The translations under genes were made by a program, and so were the position numbers. From contig JOAZ01000011.1 of the NCBI GenBank assembly GCA_000720535.1, positions 1 to 64,000 on the forward strand: 64,000 bases of DNA. Direction: 5' to 3'. Shown one piece after another: positions 25,238 to 34,343 of this stretch; positions within the stretch are counted from its first letter, which is position 1; each line of letters starts with the position of its first letter. The notes beneath the pieces are model-generated. The model was not told the origin of the DNA, ran no database searches, and worked only from the letters and a program-made list of their open reading frames with translations. The stretch comes from Streptomyces halstedii (GTDB lineage: Bacteria; Actinomycetota; Actinomycetes; Streptomycetales; Streptomycetaceae).

Positions 25238-25909
25238 TCAGGCGCGGCTGAGCCGCGCGAGCCGGGCGGCCGCCCCCTTCACCAGCTCCCCGAGACGCTC
25301 GACGTCGACCTCCCCCATGGCGACCGTGCCGACGGACGCGCCGAGCAGGTGCGGCACCTCGAAGCCCGCGGCCACCCCGACGGCTCCGTGCTGAAGCTCC
25401 CCGGCGGTGACGCTGTACCCGGCCTCCCGCGCCTGTCCGACGGCTTCGGAGTCGTTCTCCGCCGCCGGCTGGAGCGCCAGGATGGCGATGCCGTTGGCCC
25501 CCTTGTCCAGCGGATGGCCGGCCCCGATGCGGTAGCTGACCTGGAAGATCGTCTGCCGGGCGGGCTCCGCCGACAGCACGGGGACACATGCGTCGTCCCC
25601 CTGGGCCAAGGAGAGGAACGCGGCCACCCCGGCGGCGTCGGCGAGTTCCTGGAGGACCGGTCCGGCCGCGCGGACCAGCTGGGGCTGGAAGCGGCTCGCG
25701 AAGACGACGGCGCCGGCCCCGAGCCTGATCCTCTTTCCCACGCCCCGGGTCACCAGCGCGTGCTGTTCGAGCGTGTCGACGATGCGGTACGCGGTCGCCC
25801 GGTCGGTGCCGAGCCGCGTCGCGATCTCGGCGACCGTGAGCCCCTCTGGGGCGAGGGAGACGAGGTCCAGGGCACGCAGGCCACGGTCCAGACTCTGCAA
25901 GGTGGCCAC
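25238..25909 (-). CDS. IclR-family regulator next to the homogentisate operon
   Basis: A 223-residue regulator. GTG 25909 is chosen because AGGAGG lies 7-8 bases upstream; a frame extension to 25999 is possible but unlikely. Residues about 8-65 form the winged helix (LTVAEIATRLGTDRATAYRIVDTLEQHALV), and the effector domain contains GVAAFLSLAQGDDACVPVLSAE. It is divergent from hmgA across a region with a three-part operator identical in pattern to that of the neighbouring iclR, so the two proteins may recognise each other's sites. The ligand may be homogentisate or a precursor. Confidence 0.93.
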   Translation of the reverse strand: MATLQSLDRGLRALDLVSLAPEGLTVAEIATRLGTDRATAYRIVDTLEQHALVTRGVGKRIRLGAGAVVFASRFQPQLVRAAGPVLQELADAAGVAAFLSLAQGDDACVPVLSAEPARQTIFQVSYRIGAGHPLDKGANGIAILALQPAAENDSEAVGQAREAGYSVTAGELQHGAVGVAAGFEVPHLLGASVGTVAMGEVDVERLGELVKGAAARLARLSRA

Positions 25910-26140
25910 GTGGGCTTCCTCCTGTGTTCGCTCCGCGGGTCGTAGCGCGCCGCGGCTCCGGGCACGGAGTGCGGGCACTGGAAGGGTAATCACCCCCACC
26001 GCCCGGCCTGCCGACGGCTCCCCCGTGTTCGTCGGCGCCCCGGCCGCGCGTACACGGCTTCCCGCCTCGGCGGATCAGCGGCACAGCGGCTCTTGACCGC
26101 ACCCGGGACGCGAACTATGTTGCATCCAGGTTGCGGACAA

Positions 26141-26167
26141 CGCACACACATGTGCGCCAGGCGCACA
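26141..26167. promoter_or_regulatory. IclR-type operator upstream of hmgA, three half-sites
   Basis: CGCACA (26141-26146), then the 17-bp palindrome TGTGCGCC-A-GGCGCACA (26151-26167). It reads CGCACA-N5-GTGCG-N5-CGCACA toward hmgA, about 190 bases upstream of its ATG and 230 bases from the second iclR start. The order and spacing match the site at 24261-24286 read on its own operon strand. Confidence 0.65.
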
Positions 26168-26357
26168 ATCGGTCCGAGGGGTGGCGACACCTCCAGGACG
26201 ACGTCGCCGGGCACGTCCTCAGGCCGCGAAGCCCGCGCGCACCGCCCGGCGCGGCTCGCGGCCCTTCCCTGCACGGACACCCGCCCGGCTCCGCCGGCGT
26301 CCGCCGCTCCGGGTGTCCACGGCCGCAGGGCGAACCGCCGACAGGAGAGGGACAGGC

Positions 26358-27560
26358 ATGCCGTACTACCGCACAGCGGGGAGCGTCCCGCCCAAGCGCC
26401 ACACTCAGCACCGTGCTCCCGACGGGTCGCTGTACTTCGAGGAGCTGATGGGAGAGGAGGGCTTCTCCTCCGACTCCTCGCTGCTCTACCACGTGAACAT
26501 CCCGTCCGCGATCACGGCGTACCGGAGCTGGGAGCTGCCGGACCAGTCGCTCGTCCCGAATCATCCGCTGACGCCACGCCACCTCTCCACGCACGGCCTC
26601 TTCGGCGAGGGCGCTTCGGGGGCCGACGCGGTGACCGGCCGGAGGCTGCTGCTGGGCAACGGGGACGTCCGGCTCTCCTACGTCGTCGCCGACACGACCA
26701 GCCCGTACTACCGCAACGCGATCGGCGACGAGTGCCTCTACGTCGAGGCCGGAGCGGCCCGCGTCGAGACCGTCTTCGGAGATCTGCCGGTGCGCGACGG
26801 CCACTACGTCGTCATCCCCCGCGCGACGACGTACCGGGTCGTCCCGGACGGCCCGGTCCGGCTGTACGCCGTCGAGGCCAACTCCCACATCTCCCCCGCC
26901 AAGCGCTATCTCTCCCGTTACGGGCAGTTTCTGGAGCACGCCCCGTTCTGCGAGAGGGACCTCCGCGGTCCCGAGGACCTGAGGGTCGTGGCGGAGCGGG
27001 ACGTCGAGGTGTACATCAAGCACCGCGGCAACGGCCCGGGGGGAATCGCGGGCACGGTGCACACGCTGCCGCACCATCCCTTCGACGTCGTCGGCTGGGA
27101 CGGCTGCCTCTACCCGTACGTCTTCGACATCCGCGACTTCGAGCCCCTCACCGGCCGGGTCCACCAGCCGCCGCCGGCCCACCAGGTGTTCGAGGGCGAC
27201 AACTTCGTCATCTGCAACTTCGTGCCGCGCAAGGTCGACTACCACCCCCTCGCCATCCCGGTGCCGTACTACCACTCGAACGTGGACTCGGACGAGGTGA
27301 TGTTCTACTGCGGCGGCGACTACGAGGCACGCAAGGGGTCCGGGATCGGGCAGGGCTCGATCAGTCTGCACCCCGGCGGCCACCCGCACGGGCCGCAGCC
27401 CGGCGCCTACGAGCGTGCCATCGGAGCGGAGTCCTTCGACGAGCTGGCGGTCATGGTGGACACCTTCCGGCCGCTGGAACTCGGTGAGGCGGCACGTGCC
27501 TGCGACGACGGCGTCTACGCCTACTCCTGGGCCCAGCGCGGCAAGGAGGCCGGGAAGTGA
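26358..27560 (+). CDS. hmgA: homogentisate 1,2-dioxygenase
   Basis: A 400-residue cupin-type Fe(II) enzyme that opens the ring of homogentisate to maleylacetoacetate in tyrosine/phenylalanine breakdown. Likely metal ligands lie in PVPYYHSNVDSDEVMFY (His306 and Glu313) and in HPGGHPHGP (His344); the loop with GIGQGSISLHP is conserved in bacterial HmgA. The frame continues upstream, but ATG 26358 with GGAGAGGGACAGG just before it fits the family start (MPYYRTAGSVP). The downstream gene begins at GTG 27557, overlapping by 4 bases. Expression is probably controlled by the divergent IclR protein. Confidence 0.95.
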   Translation: MPYYRTAGSVPPKRHTQHRAPDGSLYFEELMGEEGFSSDSSLLYHVNIPSAITAYRSWELPDQSLVPNHPLTPRHLSTHGLFGEGASGADAVTGRRLLLGNGDVRLSYVVADTTSPYYRNAIGDECLYVEAGAARVETVFGDLPVRDGHYVVIPRATTYRVVPDGPVRLYAVEANSHISPAKRYLSRYGQFLEHAPFCERDLRGPEDLRVVAERDVEVYIKHRGNGPGGIAGTVHTLPHHPFDVVGWDGCLYPYVFDIRDFEPLTGRVHQPPPAHQVFEGDNFVICNFVPRKVDYHPLAIPVPYYHSNVDSDEVMFYCGGDYEARKGSGIGQGSISLHPGGHPHGPQPGAYERAIGAESFDELAVMVDTFRPLELGEAARACDDGVYAYSWAQRGKEAGK

Positions 27561-28444
27561 CGGGCAGTCCTCGCGGCGCCGGGGCGGTCCCGCCGGAGCT
27601 GTTCGCCTCGTTCTGCGACGACGCCGCGGTGTTTCCGCCCGGTGAGATGCCACTGGCCGAGGCGGTGCCCGCGCACCTCCGGCACGTCACCGCCGCCCAC
27701 GCGCCCCTCGTGGGGCCTCTCGTGGTGCCGCGGGCACGGCTGGCCGAGCTGGCGGAGCTGACGACGGGCTACGACGCGGGGTCCGTGGAGCTCTCGGTCA
27801 CGGTGCCCTCGCCCGAGGAGACGGCGAAGGCACTGGCGTCGGCCGGCGCCCTGCGGGCGGCCCGGCCGCGGTTCCTTGAGGTCGCCGTTCCCGACGGCAT
27901 GCCCGCCGCGGAGATCGTGCCCCGGCTGTCCACCGCCCTGTCGCACGCGGATGACCACGCCCGGGTGACCGTGTACGTGGAGGTGCCGCGCGACGGACGC
28001 CGGGCCGAGCTGATCGCCTCGCTGGCGGACTCCCCGTACCTGGCGAAGTTCCGCACCGGCGGGGTGCGGGCCGAGCTGTATCCCGACGAGCGGGAACTCG
28101 CGCGCGCCGTGCGCCTCGCGGTACGCGCCAAGGTCCCGTTCAAGGCGACGGCGGGGCTGCATCACGCGGTGCGCAACACCGATCCGCGGACCCTTTTCGA
28201 GCAGCACGGTCACCTCAACCTGCTCGCCGCCACCGGCGCGGCGCTCGACGGCGCCGACGAAGCGGAGCTCGTCGCGGTCCTGGCCGAACGCGACGCCGCC
28301 ACGGTCGCCGGGCTCGTCGGCGCCCTGTCCCCGGAAGTCCGTGCGGCCTTCCGCTCTTTCGGCACCTGTTCCCTCGCCGAGCCCGTCGGTGAGCTCGCGG
28401 CTCTCGGCCTCCTCGGCCCTGACCTGACCAAGGACCTCCTGTGA
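27557..28444 (+). CDS. unknown protein inside the homogentisate operon
   Basis: A 295-residue protein, GTG start overlapping hmgA and stop overlapping fahA, so it is coupled to both. It is Ala/Leu/Glu-rich and soluble; strands such as LVGPLVVPR, RFLEVAVP, RVTVYVEVPRDGR and AKFRTGGVRAELYP alternate with helices, and the conserved-looking KATAGLHHAVRN and FEQHGHLNLLAA segments could bear catalytic Lys/His residues; a TIM-barrel-like fold is possible. No glutathione-S-transferase or DinB signature is seen. The operon lacks a gene for the step between HmgA and FahA (maleylacetoacetate isomerase), so this protein is a candidate, or it may be an accessory protein. Function is not established. Confidence 0.85.
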   Translation: MTGSPRGAGAVPPELFASFCDDAAVFPPGEMPLAEAVPAHLRHVTAAHAPLVGPLVVPRARLAELAELTTGYDAGSVELSVTVPSPEETAKALASAGALRAARPRFLEVAVPDGMPAAEIVPRLSTALSHADDHARVTVYVEVPRDGRRAELIASLADSPYLAKFRTGGVRAELYPDERELARAVRLAVRAKVPFKATAGLHHAVRNTDPRTLFEQHGHLNLLAATGAALDGADEAELVAVLAERDAATVAGLVGALSPEVRAAFRSFGTCSLAEPVGELAALGLLGPDLTKDLL

Positions 28445-29646
28445 CCGCATCCACCACCGTCCGCCTCGACGTGCCCCGGGACGACCTGTTCGGTGTCCAC
28501 AACCTGCCCTACGGGGTGTACTCGCTGCCCGGCCGCGACCCCCGCGTCGGCACCCGCTACGGCGAGCACGTCGTCGACCTCGCGACGCTCCTGGGCGACG
28601 ACGTGTTCGCGGGCCCGTCGCTCAATCCGTTCATGGCCCAGGGCTACGACCGCTGGGTCCAGGTGCGGTCCGCCGTCGCCGCCGCGCTGAGCGAGGACGT
28701 ACCCCGGGAAGCGGTGCACCCCGCCGCCGACGTGACCCTCCATCTGCCGTTCGAGGTGGCCGACTACGTCGACTTCTACGCCTCGGAGCACCACGCCGCC
28801 AACCTCGGACGGCTGTTCCGCCCGGACAACCCCGAGCCGCTCATGCCGAACTGGAAGCACCTCCCGGTCGGCTACCACGGCCGGGCCGCCTCCGTCGTCG
28901 TCTCCGGGACCGACGTCATCCGCCCCGCCGGACAGCGCAAGGGCCCGAACGACCCGGCACCGGTCTTCGGACCGTCGGTACGCCTCGACATCGAGGCCGA
29001 ACTCGGCTTCGTGGTGGGCACCGGCAGCGCGCTCGGTGAACCCGTCGCGGCCGGGCGGGCGGAGAAGCACCTCTTCGGCGTCGTCCTCTTCAACGACTGG
29101 TCCGCCCGGGACATCCAGGCGTGGGAGTACGTGCCGCTCGGGCCCAACCTGGGCAAGTCGTTCGCCTCGACGGTCTCCCCCTGGGTCGTGCCGCTGCTGG
29201 CCCTGGAGGAGGCCAGGGTGCGCACCCCGGTCCAGGAACCGGAGGTCCTGCCCTACCTCGCGCTCGACGAGCCCTGGGGCCTGGACATCGACCTGGAGGT
29301 CGAGTGGAACGGCCAGGTGGTCTCCCGGCCGCCGTACGCCGCCATGTACTGGTCGCCCGCGCAGATGCTGGCCCATCTCACGGTCAACGGGGCGCCCACC
29401 CGCACCGGCGACCTGTTCGCCTCGGGCACCGTCTCGGGGCCCGCCAAGGAGCAGCGCGGTGCCTTCATCGAGCTGACCTGGGGCGGGGCGGAGCCGGTGA
29501 CGGTCGCCGGGCAGCAGCGGACGTTCCTGGAGGACGGTGACGAGGTGGTGCTGCGCGCCACCGCCCCCGGAGCGGGCGGCACCCGTATCGGCTTCGGTGA
29601 GGCGCGTGGTCGCGTCGTCGCCGCGCGACACGGCCGGGAGGTCTGA
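28441..29646 (+). CDS. fahA: fumarylacetoacetase
   Basis: A 401-residue enzyme that hydrolyses fumarylacetoacetate to fumarate and acetoacetate. The active-site signature is complete: DYVDFYASEHHAANLG (catalytic Asp/His), YHGRA, the Ca/Mg ligands in IEAELGFVVG, FNDWSARDIQAWE and LGKSFASTVSPW with the key Lys. The N-terminal SH3-like domain (about residues 1-110) is of normal size. It overlaps the unknown gene upstream by 4 bases, and its last base is shared with the scoA start (TGATGG), showing tight translational coupling. Confidence 0.96.
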   Translation: MTASTTVRLDVPRDDLFGVHNLPYGVYSLPGRDPRVGTRYGEHVVDLATLLGDDVFAGPSLNPFMAQGYDRWVQVRSAVAAALSEDVPREAVHPAADVTLHLPFEVADYVDFYASEHHAANLGRLFRPDNPEPLMPNWKHLPVGYHGRAASVVVSGTDVIRPAGQRKGPNDPAPVFGPSVRLDIEAELGFVVGTGSALGEPVAAGRAEKHLFGVVLFNDWSARDIQAWEYVPLGPNLGKSFASTVSPWVVPLLALEEARVRTPVQEPEVLPYLALDEPWGLDIDLEVEWNGQVVSRPPYAAMYWSPAQMLAHLTVNGAPTRTGDLFASGTVSGPAKEQRGAFIELTWGGAEPVTVAGQQRTFLEDGDEVVLRATAPGAGGTRIGFGEARGRVVAARHGREV

Positions 29647-30398
29647 TGGACAAGGTGGTCGCCTCCGCCGCCGAGGCGGTCGAGGACATAGGCTCCGGAG
29701 CGACGCTGGCGGTGGGCGGCTTCGGGCTGTGCGGCATTCCCGCCGTGCTGATCGACGCCGTTCTCCGGTCAGGCGCCGACCGGCTCCAGGTCGTCTCCAA
29801 CAACGCCGGTGTCGACGACTGGGGACTCGGTCTCCTGCTCGCCGCGGGCCGCGTCCGCCGCATCGTCGCCTCCTACGTGGGAGAGAACAAGGAGTTCGCC
29901 CGGCAGTATCTCGCCGGTGAACTGGAGGTCGAGCTCACACCCCAGGGAACGCTGGCCGAACGGCTGCGGGCCGGCGGCTCCGGCATTCCCGCGTTCTTCA
30001 CCGCCACCGGTGTCGGCACGCAGGTGGCCGAGGGCGGCCTGCCCTGGAAGTACGACAGCGCGGGCGGCGTCGAGATCGCCTCACCGGTCAAGCAGACCCA
30101 GGAGTTCGACGGGCGCACCTACGTGCTGGAGCACGCCGTCGTGGCGGACGCCGCTCTGGTGCGGGCCGCGCGTGGAGACCGGCACGGCAACCTGGTCTTC
30201 GACAAGGCCGCCCGCAATTTCAACCCCCTGGCCGCCATGGCGGGCCGGATCTGCGTCGCGGAGGTCGAGGAACTGGTCGAGCCCGGCGACATCGACCCCG
30301 ACCAGGTGCACCTGCCCGGCGTCTACGTACACCGTGTCGTCGCGCTGTCGCCCGAACAGGCCGCCGACAAGCGGATCGAGAGGAGGACGGTGCGATGA
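29646..30398 (+). CDS. scoA: 3-oxoacid CoA-transferase subunit A
   Basis: A 250-residue class I CoA-transferase A subunit. The start has [19 protein letters not shown] with the GGFGxxGxP coenzyme-A loop, followed by VVSNNAG and the ending [12 protein letters not shown], both typical of ScoA/AtoD proteins. With subunit B it moves CoA from succinyl-CoA to the acetoacetate released by FahA, feeding it to acetyl-CoA. It is translationally coupled on both sides: it starts within the fahA stop, and its stop overlaps the scoB ATG (ATGA). Confidence 0.95.
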   Translation: MDKVVASAAEAVEDIGSGATLAVGGFGLCGIPAVLIDAVLRSGADRLQVVSNNAGVDDWGLGLLLAAGRVRRIVASYVGENKEFARQYLAGELEVELTPQGTLAERLRAGGSGIPAFFTATGVGTQVAEGGLPWKYDSAGGVEIASPVKQTQEFDGRTYVLEHAVVADAALVRAARGDRHGNLVFDKAARNFNPLAAMAGRICVAEVEELVEPGDIDPDQVHLPGVYVHRVVALSPEQAADKRIERRTVR

Positions 30399-31027
30399 GC
30401 TGGACCCGTGAGCAGATGGCGGCCCGTGCCGCGGCGGAACTGTCCGACGGCGACTACGTCAACCTCGGCATCGGTCTGCCGACGCTGGTGCCCAACCACA
30501 TCCCGGCGGACGTGGAAGTGGTGCTCCAGTCCGAGAACGGCATCCTCGGCACCGGTCCGTATCCGGCCGAGGACGCGGTCGATCCCGACCTGATCAACGC
30601 GGGCAAGGAGACCGTCACCGTCCGCGCCGGTGCCTCGTTCTTCGACTCCGCGACCAGCTTCGGCATGATCCGGGGCGGCAAGATCGACGCCGCGGTCCTG
30701 GGAGCCATGCAGGTGTCGGCGGAGGGGGACATCGCGAACTGGATGATCCCCGGAAAGATGGTCAAGGGGATGGGCGGGGCGATGGACCTGGTGCACGGTG
30801 CCAGGCGAGTCGTCGTCCTGATGGAACACGTGGCCCGGGACGGGAGCTTCAAGATCGTCGAGGAGTGTTCCCTGCCCCTCACCGGACAGAGGGTCGTCCA
30901 GCGCATCATCACCGACCTGTGCGTCCTGGACATCACTGCCGGGGGCCTGCGCCTGGTCGAACTGGCGCCGGACGTCTCCGTCGAGGACGTCAGGGCCAGG
31001 ACCGAGCCGGAGATCAGCTGCGGGTAG
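30395..31027 (+). CDS. scoB: 3-oxoacid CoA-transferase subunit B
   Basis: A 210-residue class I CoA-transferase B subunit. The catalytic glutamate is in QSENGILG (about residues 49-56), which forms the glutamyl-CoA intermediate, preceded by [25 protein letters not shown] and the C-terminal strand region are conserved. It is the last gene of the operon. A 21-bp perfect stem terminator follows 25 bases after the stop. Confidence 0.95.
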   Translation: MSWTREQMAARAAAELSDGDYVNLGIGLPTLVPNHIPADVEVVLQSENGILGTGPYPAEDAVDPDLINAGKETVTVRAGASFFDSATSFGMIRGGKIDAAVLGAMQVSAEGDIANWMIPGKMVKGMGGAMDLVHGARRVVVLMEHVARDGSFKIVEECSLPLTGQRVVQRIITDLCVLDITAGGLRLVELAPDVSVEDVRARTEPEISCG

Positions 31028-31051
31028 CGAGACCCGTGCGACCGGGCGGGG

Positions 31052-31103
31052 CCGGGCAGGGCCCACACACCGGCCTGTACGGCGGTGTGTGGGCCCTGCC
31101 CGG
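31052..31103 (+). terminator. 21-bp perfect stem terminator after scoB
   Basis: The stem starts CCGGGCAGGGCCC at 31052 and spans 31052-31072; it pairs without mismatch with 31083-31103, around a 10-base loop. It lies just downstream of scoB and ends the homogentisate operon. There is no T-tract, which is common in Streptomyces. Confidence 0.85.
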
Positions 31104-31463
31104 AAGGGGTGACCGCGGGCCCGGGTGGGGCCTACGGTTCCGTGGTCGGACTCGGCGGCCGCCGGGCGGGAGGAATGCCTGCGGTTCCACCTCCGGCCGG
31201 CGGGGCCACGCCTGTGGTTGTCCGGTGGCATGGGTCAAGACGCCGGCAGGCGTGTCGCGGACAGTGCGTGGTGCCGGCCCCACGTCCTCCCCTTCATGAC
31301 GCACGCCGTCCGACAAGACCGTCAGAGACTTGCGAAGAGTGCCGACACCCCGGTGACGTGCGCATGCGGAGGCCCTCTCGGACACGCGTGTACGGCCGCG
31401 CGTGCGGTACGGCGCGCGGTCTGCGCTCCCGGTGCTTCCGCCCCCCGCGCGTCATCCGGCCGG
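31104..31463. other. intergenic region without recognised features
   Basis: Between the scoB terminator and the end of the Usp gene, no frame shows coding bias, and no promoter or repeat stands out. Confidence 0.5.
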
Positions 31464-32351
31464 TCAGCGATGAGGAACGAGGACGACCGGACACGGCGCG
31501 TGGTGCAGGACGGCGTGTGTCACGCCGCCGAGCGGCGAGCCGATGGAGTGGGGGCGCCGCCGGGCTCCGATGACGATCATGTCCGCGCCCGAGCTCGCCG
31601 TCACCAGGGCCTCGGCCACGGAACCGACGCGGGCGACACGCTCGGTGACGGTCAGACCGGGGAAGTCCTGGCGGAGCTCCGCGACGAGTCGCGCGGTCGC
31701 GGCGGCCTGGTCCGAAGCGATCCGGTCCAGTTCCGCTCCGGAGAACACGGTCGCCATGCTGCCGACGTTCTGGAGCAGGACCCACGCGCTCAGTACCTCC
31801 AGGCGCGCGCCTCGCCGCTCGGCCAGGCGGGCCGCCGCGCGCAACGGTGCTTCGTCACGCGAGTCCCTCGCCGCGACCATGACGACACCCGTCGGTCGCC
31901 GGTCGGTACCGCCCGGCACGACAGTGACCGGGACGGGAGAGGACGCGGCCACCTTGAGCGAGTCCGAACCGACCAGCAAGGACGCGAACCCGCCCCGTCC
32001 ACGGGAGCCGACGACGATCATGGCGCCGGAACCGGCTTCATCCAGCAGACATTCCGCTGTGCCCCTTTCACACACGTGTGCCGTCACCCGGAGTTCGGGA
32101 GCGAGTCCGTGTACGAGCGCCGCCGCTTCGTCCAGGACGTCCGCCGCCATGCTGTCGATCGCCCGGACGTCCTTCGGCGAGAGGTAGACCGCTCCGTGTG
32201 TGGCCGTGGCGTAGACCATCCGCAGGACCTGGCCCCTGGCGACCGCCTCTCCCACGGCCCACCGCACGGCGCGCGTCGCGTGGTCCGAGCCGTCGGTGCC
32301 GACCACCACCGGCCCGTTCGTCATGGGGTCGGATCGAGTTGTCTCCGCCAT
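31464..32351 (-). CDS. tandem universal stress protein (two UspA domains)
   Basis: A 295-residue cytoplasmic protein made of two Usp domains (about 15-150 and 160-295). Each starts with a beta strand and an acidic residue (VVVGTDGSDHATRAVRW; VVMVAARDSRDEAPL) and ends with an ATP-binding G-x2-G-x9-GS/T-like motif (VVGSRGRGGFASLLVGSDS; VIGARRRPHSIGSPLGGVT). ATG 32351 has AGGAGAAGG directly upstream. Such proteins bind ATP and rise in stress, hypoxia or dormancy. The neighbouring HTH-flavin-domain gene and PPDK relic resemble the hypoxia-linked gene set known from S. coelicolor. Confidence 0.92.
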   Translation of the reverse strand: MAETTRSDPMTNGPVVVGTDGSDHATRAVRWAVGEAVARGQVLRMVYATATHGAVYLSPKDVRAIDSMAADVLDEAAALVHGLAPELRVTAHVCERGTAECLLDEAGSGAMIVVGSRGRGGFASLLVGSDSLKVAASSPVPVTVVPGGTDRRPTGVVMVAARDSRDEAPLRAAARLAERRGARLEVLSAWVLLQNVGSMATVFSGAELDRIASDQAAATARLVAELRQDFPGLTVTERVARVGSVAEALVTASSGADMIVIGARRRPHSIGSPLGGVTHAVLHHAPCPVVLVPHR

Positions 32352-32507
32352 CCTTCTCCTCCTCGTCGTGAACAGCGGGCGGTCTTCGCCGCCTCGGACG
32401 ACACGGCGGGGCCCGCCCCGCTCCGCCGGCACGCCGCGGTGCGTCGCGGAGGGCTGCGTGTACGTACCCTTTTGCGGGCCTCAGGGCACACATCCGAGCT
32501 GAACGGG

Positions 32508-33197
32508 TCAACGGTCGTGAACCACGATGCGGCGCCCGGTCACCCTGCGGGGTGTCACCGCGATCCACCTGTCGCGCCGCCCACCGGCCCACGCCATCGA
32601 GGAGCCGCCCGCGGCTTCGAACCGCTCGACGGACGCGGGATCGGTGACCGAACGGGCCTCACCCACCACCAGGACGCTCCACCCCCGGCTGAACGCGTCG
32701 TCGATGTGGTCCACCTCGAAGGCGGTCTCGTGACCGGCTGCCCGCGCGGGGCCGGAGTCCGGTGAGGTCCGGTAGGCGATCTCTCCGTCGAGGGTGAGGT
32801 AGTTGACCGGAAGGACAGCGGGTCCTTCGTCGTCGGCCGTGACCACGCGCCCCACGCCGTGACCGCCGAGCAGGTTCCAGCACTCCTCCTCGCCGATCTC
32901 CACCAGATCGGGGTGGTAGGCGGCACGGCCCGCACCGGGCGGCAGATCGACCGTGGCGCCGGTGAGTTCGCCCACCGACGTCCCGAGCGCGTCGGCCAGA
33001 CGCAGCATGAAGCTCATCCCATGGACACCGGGCCGGGTCTCGACGTACTCGATGTATCCCGGCGCGGAATGGGTACGCAGCGCGAGTTCCTCCCTGGACA
33101 GCCCCAGGTACTCCCGCCGCGCCGCGACGCGCCTGCCGACATCGCCGACCGCGTCGAGGCCGCTCCGGTCGGGATCTTGCTCTGATCGATCGGTCAT
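32508..33197 (-). CDS. XRE helix-turn-helix fused to a pyridoxamine-5'-phosphate-oxidase-like domain
   Basis: A 229-residue two-domain protein. Residues about 18-80 form a cro/cI-type helix-turn-helix (VAARREYLGLSREELALRTHSAPGYI); residues about 95-225 form a split-barrel flavin-binding domain (ECWNLLGGHGVGRVVTADD, VLPVNYLTLDGEIAYRT, AFEVDHIDDAFSRGWSVLVVGEA). Many actinomycete members of the latter domain bind F420, FMN or heme. The fusion suggests a regulator sensing a flavin-type ligand or redox state. It lies 156 bases upstream of the Usp gene in the same direction. Confidence 0.88.
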   Translation of the reverse strand: MTDRSEQDPDRSGLDAVGDVGRRVAARREYLGLSREELALRTHSAPGYIEYVETRPGVHGMSFMLRLADALGTSVGELTGATVDLPPGAGRAAYHPDLVEIGEEECWNLLGGHGVGRVVTADDEGPAVLPVNYLTLDGEIAYRTSPDSGPARAAGHETAFEVDHIDDAFSRGWSVLVVGEARSVTDPASVERFEAAGGSSMAWAGGRRDRWIAVTPRRVTGRRIVVHDR

Positions 33198-33296
33198 CGC
33201 TTCACTCCTGCTTCCGGTGGTGGTGCGGGAGACGGCGTCCCGGAGGAACGCCTCGGCCGTCCTCGGCGTTCGGGACTCGGCGGGGCCGCCCGGCGC

Positions 33297-33460
33297 GGCC
33301 GCCGGTGAGCACGGCCCTCGGCGGTTCGATCATCGTGCCGACCGGCAGGTGGCGCTCGTGACGTGCACGGGAGCACCTTGCTTCTCACCCGTTCCACCTC
33401 CTCGCGCGTGAGCGAGTCCTCGGCGGCACCGCTGAACGGAACCATGATCCCGTCACGACG
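33297..33460 (-). pseudogene. relic of pyruvate phosphate dikinase, C-terminal domain
   Basis: On the complement, GIMVPFSGAAEDSLTREEVERVRSKV in one frame and, after a shift, HLPVGTMIEPPRAVLTGG in another together match the PEP-binding C-terminal domain of pyruvate phosphate dikinase (pattern: P-x-I-M-x-P ... G-T-M-I-E-x-P-R-A-x-L-T). Everything upstream and downstream is gone. In S. coelicolor a PPDK gene sits near usp genes in a hypoxia-related region, which fits this location. Confidence 0.5.
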
Positions 33461-33557
33461 GCCCGGCACACGGGGCCGGGCTCGTCCGTCCGGGTGACGG
33501 CTGTCGGCGGGAAGCCGGCCGGTCCCTGGCTGCCCCGGCCCCCGGGATCCATTTCAC

Positions 33558-34343
33558 CTACGACGTCCGGGGCCTGCTCCCGGGGCTCGGGTGGTGTGCG
33601 GCGAAGCGGGACGGGGGTGTGCCGAAGGTGCGGGTGAAGGCGGCCGTGAACGCGGCGGGCGAGCTGTAGCCGAGGCGGCTGCCGACCTCGCTGACCGATG
33701 CGGTGCGCAGGAGCGGTACCGCGGCGAGCAGGCGGGCGCGGGCGCGCCAGACGGCTGGGCTGTCGCCTGTCTCGGAGCGGAAGCGCCGGCTGAAGGCACG
33801 TTCGCTCATGCGGGTCCGCGTGGCCCAGTGGGTGTTGGTGACACCGGCGTCCGGTGCGGCCAGGTATCCGCGGCAGACCGCCGCCAGGTCGGCCGAGGTG
33901 GGGATCGCCACGTGGAACGGGAGCGGGGACTGCTCCGCGATCTCGTGCAGGAGGAGCGCGGTGATGTGTCCCTCACGTCCGGACAGGGCGTAGTCGGCGT
34001 CGAACTCCACCGCGGTCAGGAGCAGTTCGCGTAGCAGCGGCGGGACGTCCACGACCGTGCAGGTGCCGGGCCACCAGGGGACGGCTTCCGGCTCGATGTA
34101 GAGGCTACGTGTGCTGACACCCAGCATGCGGACGTGGTGGCGGGTGGTGGGCGGGATCAGTACGGCGCGCTCCGGCGGTACGGTCCAGCTGCCGTCGGCG
34201 GTGTCGACGACCATGACGCCGGTGGCACCGTAGAGGAACTGCGCGCGCCGGTGCTGGTGCCAGTCCAGTACGTGGCCGGGCGGGTAGTCGGTGCCGATCG
34301 GCAGGACGGCTCGGTCCACCTGGTCGACCTCGTCCAGGGACAT
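33558..34343 (-). CDS. AraC-family transcriptional regulator
   Basis: A protein of about 261 residues. The N-terminal cupin (DWHQHRRAQFLYGATGVMVV) would bind a ligand; the C-terminal half holds two helix-turn-helices ending in the family signature VGSRLGYSSPAAFTAAFTRTFGTPPSRF. ATG 34343 is favoured by an AGGTGA-like ribosome site; GTG 34352 is 3 codons further out. It is divergent from the TauE/SafE gene, with 93 bases between the starts, and is its likely regulator. Confidence 0.92.
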   Translation of the reverse strand: MSLDEVDQVDRAVLPIGTDYPPGHVLDWHQHRRAQFLYGATGVMVVDTADGSWTVPPERAVLIPPTTRHHVRMLGVSTRSLYIEPEAVPWWPGTCTVVDVPPLLRELLLTAVEFDADYALSGREGHITALLLHEIAEQSPLPFHVAIPTSADLAAVCRGYLAAPDAGVTNTHWATRTRMSERAFSRRFRSETGDSPAVWRARARLLAAVPLLRTASVSEVGSRLGYSSPAAFTAAFTRTFGTPPSRFAAHHPSPGSRPRTS

